From Candidatus Stahliibacteriota bacterium (GTDB taxonomy: Bacteria; Hydrothermota; Tepidihabitantia; SM23-42): a stretch of DNA of 47,232 bases. The first letter of the stretch is position 1; every line of letters starts with the position of its first letter. Below, piece by piece: positions 42,552 through 47,232 of this stretch. The translations under genes were made by a program, and so were the position numbers. The notes beneath the pieces are model-generated. The model did no database searches, was not told where the DNA came from, and saw only the letters and a program-made list of their open reading frames with translations. Location of the stretch: positions 1-47,232 of the forward strand of contig JAUVZL010000001.1 of assembly GCA_030602565.1 (NCBI GenBank), read 5' to 3'.

Positions 42552-43726
42552 TTTTTCACCTTATCGATGAGCATGGCAACCTTCTTTGCTGGCAAGACGT
42601 CATGCACCCTCAGAATATTTGCGCCATTCCTTATAAGAATCGTGGCAAAACCGAGCGTGCCTTCAAGTCTTTGTTCTGGAGGAATATTGAACGGCTTGCC
42701 GATAAATGATTTTCTTGAATGACCGATCAGAATTGGCAGATCAAAGTCAGTCAACTCACTCAGCCGATTAGCTATTTCATAATTATCTTCAAGCCGCTTA
42801 CCAAAACCCAGACCAGGATCAATTATCATATGTTTTCTGTCGACCCCGTGCTGAAGCGCAAGGTCAATTCTATTTATGAAATAATCATATATTTCACCCA
42901 TTAGATCATCATAACGGGGATTAACCTGCATATTTTCGGGTGTCCCTTTGATATGCATCATTACAAGGGCGACGCGATTTTTTGCAACGACCTTTGCCAT
43001 TTTTTTGTCGAGAGACAACCCGGAAATGTCATTGACGATTTTTGCACCTTGATCGATTGCATAAGTAGCAACGTCTGCCTTGTAAGTATCTATGGAAATA
43101 GGAAGCTTCGTGCTTTTGGCAAGGTTAGGAAAAAAAATCTTCAACCGATTGATTTCTTCTTTCTTAGTCAGTGGTTCTGCACCGGGTCGAGAAGACTCAG
43201 CACCAATATCTATGAAATCAGCACCATCTTTCTCCATTTGCTCCACCGCTTTTTTGAGCGCGTCGATCGTGGTGTAGCGACTTCTCTGGTAAAATGAATC
43301 ATGCGTAATGTTTATTGCACCCATAATATACGTGCGATCGAAAATGATTCTTTTACGACCCAGCATTAGACTCGGGGTGGTCTTTTGGGCAAGGATTTTC
43401 CCTAATTCCCTGGTTATTGACTCTATCCATGGTTGTTCTTCAAGCCGCTGTTTTATTTTTTGCAGCTCTCTGCGGTTGGCGAAAAGGATAGCTGATACCA
43501 TTTTCCCTTTACCACCAGCATATGCACTTTTGGGGATAGCAAGATCAGCTCCGCAAATGAGCGCTGTTTGTTTAAGAACATTTGCCTGTGCACAGGAAAG
43601 GCCGTCGAATTTATAAACTAAGTATTGCGCCTTGCTCACAAATATTGGATAAGCCTCTTCATCGACGCCGATTTGCTTTAGTTCTTTTACTATTGTATCG
43701 GGATTACCTAATGCTAATTTCCTCAC
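42548..43726 (-). CDS. folP: Dihydropteroate synthase with N-terminal extension
   Basis: 392 residues. The C-terminal about 260 form the DHPS TIM barrel: GAINITHDSFYQRSRY (pterin/pyrophosphate loop), ADFIDIGAESSRPGAEPL, KIVNDISGL and PILIGHSRKSFIG. It condenses dihydropterin pyrophosphate with p-aminobenzoate for folate synthesis. An additional about 125-residue N-terminal domain (LKQTALICGADLAIPKSAYA and a second half) is not in classic FolP but occurs in some deep-branching homologues. In the first loop the usual TPDSF is THDSF. GTG start, 6 bp after the -10 box, no Shine-Dalgarno. Confidence 0.93.
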   Translation of the reverse strand: MRKLALGNPDTIVKELKQIGVDEEAYPIFVSKAQYLVYKFDGLSCAQANVLKQTALICGADLAIPKSAYAGGKGKMVSAILFANRRELQKIKQRLEEQPWIESITRELGKILAQKTTPSLMLGRKRIIFDRTYIMGAINITHDSFYQRSRYTTIDALKKAVEQMEKDGADFIDIGAESSRPGAEPLTKKEEINRLKIFFPNLAKSTKLPISIDTYKADVATYAIDQGAKIVNDISGLSLDKKMAKVVAKNRVALVMMHIKGTPENMQVNPRYDDLMGEIYDYFINRIDLALQHGVDRKHMIIDPGLGFGKRLEDNYEIANRLSELTDFDLPILIGHSRKSFIGKPFNIPPEQRLEGTLGFATILIRNGANILRVHDVLPAKKVAMLIDKVKK

Positions 43727-43731
43727 GCTAT

Positions 43732-43760
43732 ATTATATATCTAAATCACAAATAAGTCAA
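43732..43760 (-). promoter_or_regulatory. Promoter of folP-cdaA, predicted leaderless
   Basis: Minus strand: -35 TTGACT (43755-43760), 17-bp spacer, -10 TATAAT (43732-43737). Only 5 bp separate the -10 from the GTG start at 43726, so the transcript should begin at or near the start codon. Confidence 0.72.
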
Positions 43761-43856
43761 GATTAGAGGGCAGGAGAGGGCGAAAAGAAGGCAGAATAGG
43801 GCAAGATTACGATGAAGATTTGAAATTATGAATTTGAGAAGATTAGCAACAAAATC

Positions 43857-45218
43857 TTACATGAAATAGGTTGCTGGATTTATACCATATTTCTGTGCGT
43901 AGATTGGTTTAATAACTTTTATTCCACTGTTCATTGATAGATCAATGACTTTGCCGGCAACCTTCTTTCCATCTTTATCAAGGATGATTTTGACTATTGG
44001 CTGGTCAGAATATCCTTGATTTTGTCTGATGACCAAAGCTATCTCACCATTATCAAGTTCAAGACAACTGCCGATCGGGTACAAACCTAGTAATTGAATA
44101 AAGACTTTAGTCAATAAGGGATCAAACCAAACATTCCTCAACTTCCACATGACGCGTAATGCGAAATGGGGTAGGTAGGGCACTACTTGATACATTCTTG
44201 GCGTTGTCATTGCATCATACGAATCACAGATCCGGACGATGCGCGAAAAAAGGATTGGGCTTTCATTCTTGTTATGGATGGGATAACCACTACCATTATA
44301 ATTCCAGTGGTGTTGATATGCAATCGTCATGGAAATCAAACCGGTTTCATCAAGCCCTCGTGCTTTCACAATCTCCTTGATACCGTAATCAGAGTGTTTT
44401 TTTAAGAGCTCCCATTCTTCATTGGTCAGTCGTTCTGATTTATATATAAGTTCTCTGGGAAGTGCCACCTTGCCTATGTCATGCAGAATGCCGGCTGAAC
44501 CGAGTTTGGCAAGACTCTTTTTGCTCAAACCTATCCGTTGACCCAGGGCAAGAGCGAGTATCCCTACATTGAGCGAGTGGTTGTATGTATAATCGTCAAG
44601 GTTCTTAATTGCGGTAAGCGTAAGCAAACCAAATTCATCTTGCGTCAGTGAATCAATAAGGTTATAGATAATGCGCCTGGAGCTTTTGACGTCTATCGGT
44701 TGATTCATCCAGAGGTTTTGCATTAGGTTTCTGGTGACTTTCAAGGCTTTGAAGTATGTCCTTTTTATCCGTTCGCCTTCTCTTAAGAAATCAGGAACCT
44801 CATCTTCTTCGGTCGAGAATTCGACTAAAATGCGTTTGAACCCTGATGAAGAATAGCCGTTTGTGAATTCTTCTTTTTTCTTTTTGAAAAGAGACGCGAA
44901 AATGATCATCTCTTCCTGGTCGATTCCAGGTAAGAAGCTGAGTGATTTGATACCAAGTGTCTTCAACTTATCATGGATGAATTGAAGGCTTGCATAACCG
45001 TCGATTTCAAACCTTAACCGTTGTTTATTAAAGAATACATAATCCATATATCGAACCAGCTGTACGCGGCTGTAGATATTAAGCAAAGTCTTTAAACTGT
45101 ATACTATTTTTTTTGCGGCAGTTTGGACAACAGCATTGTTGAGATCATAGACTTGAACTGCCTTAACCAAAGCGTAGAGAAGTGCTATGATGTCGGTGCC
45201 GAATTTATGAATACTCAT
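43857..45218 (-). CDS. HD-GYP domain phosphodiesterase-like protein
   Basis: 453 residues. The N-terminal about 165-residue domain (LVKAVQVYDLNNAVVQ, FEIDGYASLQFIHDKL, SLSFLPGIDQEEMIIF) is homologous to that of the upstream HEAT protein. The HD-GYP domain follows (about 190-380: HSLNVGILALALG, ILHDIGKVALP), then a C-terminal region. HD-GYP proteins hydrolyse cyclic di-GMP. The signature HHExxDGxGYP is altered here to HHWNYNGSGYP, so activity is uncertain. It overlaps the HEAT gene by 4 nt. Confidence 0.92.
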   Translation of the reverse strand: MSIHKFGTDIIALLYALVKAVQVYDLNNAVVQTAAKKIVYSLKTLLNIYSRVQLVRYMDYVFFNKQRLRFEIDGYASLQFIHDKLKTLGIKSLSFLPGIDQEEMIIFASLFKKKKEEFTNGYSSSGFKRILVEFSTEEDEVPDFLREGERIKRTYFKALKVTRNLMQNLWMNQPIDVKSSRRIIYNLIDSLTQDEFGLLTLTAIKNLDDYTYNHSLNVGILALALGQRIGLSKKSLAKLGSAGILHDIGKVALPRELIYKSERLTNEEWELLKKHSDYGIKEIVKARGLDETGLISMTIAYQHHWNYNGSGYPIHNKNESPILFSRIVRICDSYDAMTTPRMYQVVPYLPHFALRVMWKLRNVWFDPLLTKVFIQLLGLYPIGSCLELDNGEIALVIRQNQGYSDQPIVKIILDKDGKKVAGKVIDLSMNSGIKVIKPIYAQKYGINPATYFM

Positions 45219-46750
45219 TTTTTCCTCAAAGCCATTTCACAAGCACTGCTAATGTTCTTATTTCTTCTTTTTGCACCACGTCTCAGGATATCCAGGACAT
45301 GCCCAGTGCCGATATCGGCGAGTGACATGGCAGAGAGTTTTCTCATAACACTGTACCTTTTGCGCCTGAAAAACACCCACTTGAAAAGCATTTTCCGCAA
45401 CTGGGTAATAACTTCATGTCCCCCATTAGCAACGAGGCAGTTGAAGTATTCCCTTTGCTCAGCAAAATCAAGGTTACGAAAAGTTTTACTCTTGATTCTG
45501 CTCAGCAAATCATAGTAGATGACCGTGTACTTGAGCCGGGTTAGTGATTGAAGTGCTTTTATGCGTACTATTTCCTCATCGTCATCCAGGTATTTTGCAA
45601 TACGTACGGCTTTATCCATTTCCGTTAATACTGCAATGATTTCCATCCTGATTGCGGCATTATGGTGGTTCATTAATGGTTCCAGTAGCGTGATCGTTTC
45701 ATTTGATTTTATGGAACCAAGTATTGCAATGGTGTTAACGAGCACGTCAATATCCTGATCCTGAAGCAATGTTGCCAAGGCGGTAGGGTCATCCTGCGCC
45801 ACGTATGCAACTGCTTTACGTAAGTCCTGCAATCGCTCCTTAAGTTTGCCGAAAGTCATCAACCTGACAAGATAGGGTATTGATTTTTTGGAAAAGAAGC
45901 TGATAAAGTTCATAAATTCGTTAAAGGTTTCTTGATGCGCGGTATTTATCACGTCTTTGAACCCAACGATGATTGCTTCGGTCTCGAATTTTGCAACTGG
46001 GTTTATGTCTGGATATTCGCTCAACTTGTTTACGATCCGGATTGCATCGTAGAAATTCCTGTTGTCAATACATAGTTCTAGTAACTCTTTAAGAATATCA
46101 ATAATCTCGTGCACTTTCTCGGTGTTTAGATAACTAATTAAAGTCGTTATTGCAAACGGTATCGCTGAGGTTTGTTCAGCTTCAGCTATTTGGTTCTTTA
46201 AAGTCTGCAATTCTTCTGGTGCTAAATCAGGTTTAATAGGAACGTTTAAGTCAATATTTTCCCGCGCGATAATTTCTCTGAGTTTAGCATCATAGTCAAT
46301 GTCCATCTTGGTGAAATCAGGGACCTTGTAATCGATTACTTCATCTTCTTCCTCGACTACATAAAAGTTTATGTGCTCGAAATCTCCCTCCCAAAGCTCC
46401 AAAGCAATGTCTTCATCTTTTGAGATCTTGCTGATTATTCTGAGAAATTTGATCAGTTCATGAAAGGAAAGACCGCTGATAAAACTGATGTTCCTTATGC
46501 CATTACGGAATAACCGAAAGGCGATGCTGGTTTCCTTCTCGTCTTCTTTATACACTGTTTTTCCGCGGTTGCTTATCATAAATTGATCAATTTGGTATTC
46601 AATAACTGGATGGTCCTTCAGATATATCGCCATCTTTTCATACAGCGGATTATAGAAGTTTCTTGCTGAAGGATGATTTATATGGTACATTTGGATTGCC
46701 TTGACTGCCTTTGCCAAGGATTTCATGATATCTCGAGGATCACTTTCCAT
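45215..46750 (-). CDS. HEAT-repeat protein sharing the HD-GYP partner's N-terminal domain
   Basis: 511 residues. The N-terminal about 130 (LAKAVKAIQMYHINHPSARN, IAFRLFRNGIRNISFISGLS) match the first domain of the following HD-GYP protein. A helical middle (about 180-290) and HEAT-like repeats (about 290-500; DIDVLVNTIAILGSIKSNE, AAIRMEIIAVLTEMDKAVRI) follow. No signal peptide, so cytoplasmic; probably a protein-interaction scaffold with the HD-GYP protein. ATG 46750 lies 12 bp after the -10 box with no Shine-Dalgarno. Confidence 0.85.
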   Translation of the reverse strand: MESDPRDIMKSLAKAVKAIQMYHINHPSARNFYNPLYEKMAIYLKDHPVIEYQIDQFMISNRGKTVYKEDEKETSIAFRLFRNGIRNISFISGLSFHELIKFLRIISKISKDEDIALELWEGDFEHINFYVVEEEDEVIDYKVPDFTKMDIDYDAKLREIIARENIDLNVPIKPDLAPEELQTLKNQIAEAEQTSAIPFAITTLISYLNTEKVHEIIDILKELLELCIDNRNFYDAIRIVNKLSEYPDINPVAKFETEAIIVGFKDVINTAHQETFNEFMNFISFFSKKSIPYLVRLMTFGKLKERLQDLRKAVAYVAQDDPTALATLLQDQDIDVLVNTIAILGSIKSNETITLLEPLMNHHNAAIRMEIIAVLTEMDKAVRIAKYLDDDEEIVRIKALQSLTRLKYTVIYYDLLSRIKSKTFRNLDFAEQREYFNCLVANGGHEVITQLRKMLFKWVFFRRKRYSVMRKLSAMSLADIGTGHVLDILRRGAKRRNKNISSACEMALRKK

Positions 46751-46761
46751 GATTCTAAAGG

Positions 46762-46789
46762 ATTATAAGTAATTATTCGTCCTAGTCAA
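46762..46789 (-). promoter_or_regulatory. Promoter of the HEAT/HD-GYP pair
   Basis: Minus strand: -35 TTGACT (46784-46789), 16-bp spacer, -10 TATAAT (46762-46767). Expected leader only about 5 nt. Confidence 0.77.
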
Positions 46790-46797
46790 TAAAGTTG

Positions 46798-46825
46798 TTG
46801 ACTACTTCTATTTTCTGTATATAAT
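46798..46825 (+). promoter_or_regulatory. Promoter of rpmH-rnpA, predicted leaderless
   Basis: -35 TTGACT (46798-46803), 16-bp spacer, -10 TATAAT (46820-46825). The rpmH ATG starts 7 bp downstream of the -10, the expected transcription start. Back-to-back with the HEAT promoter. Confidence 0.8.
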
Positions 46826-46831
46826 TCATGG

Positions 46832-46966
46832 ATGAAAAGAACCTATCAACCGAGTCGCAGGAAACGGCAAAAAAAGCATGGATTTCGTAAACGTATAAAA
46901 ACAAAAAGCGGGCGTGATGTTCTGAAGAGAAGGAGGAAGAAGAAGCGAACGCGGTTAGCCGTTTAA
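46832..46966 (+). CDS. rpmH: Ribosomal protein bL34
   Basis: 44 residues: [20 protein letters not shown] onward, ending [11 protein letters not shown], unmistakable L34 of the large ribosomal subunit. It was too short for the supplied reading frames and was found by translating by hand. No Shine-Dalgarno before the ATG; the start lies at the predicted +1 of a strong promoter. rnpA follows after 13 bp. Confidence 0.97.
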   Translation: MKRTYQPSRRKRQKKHGFRKRIKTKSGRDVLKRRRKKKRTRLAV

Positions 46967-46979
46967 GGACAACAGAATA

Positions 46980-47232
46980 TTGGTTTCTCGGAGCGGTGCA
47001 TGTAATAAAAGCAATAATCGGGTCAAGAAGTTTGGTCTATCTGAAGCGGAAAGACTCAAGCAGCAGGTAGTAAAGCAATTGTTCGCAAAGGGCAATAGGT
47101 TCCATTGCGGACAACTAACAATAATCTACTTGCGGTCAAAGAAGCAAGCGGTTAGTTTTGTCGCCTCCAAGAAGATTGGCTGCGCGGTTGAGCGGAATAA
47201 GGTTAAGCGAAGAATTAGGGAGGCATATCGGA
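46980..47232 (+). CDS. rnpA: RNase P protein component (3' truncated by window end)
   Basis: The frame reads KKFGLSEAERLKQQ, LTIIYLRSKKQAVSFVASKK and IGCAVERNKVKRRIREAYR, the RNR basic helix that binds the 5' leader of pre-tRNA. No ATG or GTG is in frame; TTG 46980, with AAGGA 10 nt upstream at the rpmH stop, is the probable start. The gene runs off the right edge. Order rpmH-rnpA is the near-universal one. Confidence 0.93.
   Translation, partial: MVSRSGACNKSNNRVKKFGLSEAERLKQQVVKQLFAKGNRFHCGQLTIIYLRSKKQAVSFVASKKIGCAVERNKVKRRIREAYR

Overview
The window reads as chromosomal DNA of an uncultured Gram-negative (diderm) bacterium, most likely a candidate phylum near the FCB group such as WOR-3/Stahlbacteria. 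That placement is inference. It rests on a full outer-membrane biogenesis set (BamA, an OmpH/Skp-type protein, LolA, two SppA peptidases), on secreted proteins with a C-terminal T9SS/FlgD-like sorting module, and on an unusual ArgRS signature. rpmH followed by the 5' part of rnpA at the right edge suggests that the replication origin may lie nearby.

Layout: 1-2 kb holds the 3' part of a secreted beta-propeller protein, then a 252-bp MITE-like element. 2.3-7.9 kb (minus strand) is a GlmU-like nucleotidyltransferase, LytR_C protein, rsfS, argS, PTS EIIA, zinc-ribbon protein and a GT39-type membrane glycosyltransferase. 7.9-13 kb (plus) has two envelope proteins, an NtrC-type regulator, and then two type IV pilins. 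A sigma-54 promoter with an upstream palindromic activator site lies between the regulator and the pilins. 13.5-16 kb (minus) has a TPR-like protein, a decayed four-helix-bundle gene and an ABC exporter. 16.2-22.1 kb (plus) has a PPIase, galT, glgA and an ECF sigma/anti-sigma/Spy-like operon. 22.1-32.6 kb (minus) has clpC-bamA-Skp-like, an outer-membrane/TPR pair, rimO, and lolA with a thioesterase. 33.2-37.3 kb (plus) has cheW-mcp-cheW and a secreted modular protein. 37.4-46.8 kb (minus) has a barrel-fused SppA, an SppA/lipoprotein/GH84 operon, folP-cdaA and an HEAT/HD-GYP pair. rpmH and rnpA follow on the plus strand.

Two features cut across the window. First, nearly all recognisable vegetative promoters have a TTGACA/TATAAT-type layout with a 16-bp spacer. 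In about half of them the -10 box is only about 6-12 bp from the start codon with no Shine-Dalgarno sequence, which predicts leaderless or near-leaderless mRNAs. Second, the intergenic spaces carry several families of small inverted-repeat elements. Two of these families are flanked by 4-bp A/T target duplications. No CRISPR array, tRNA, rRNA or complete insertion sequence was seen.
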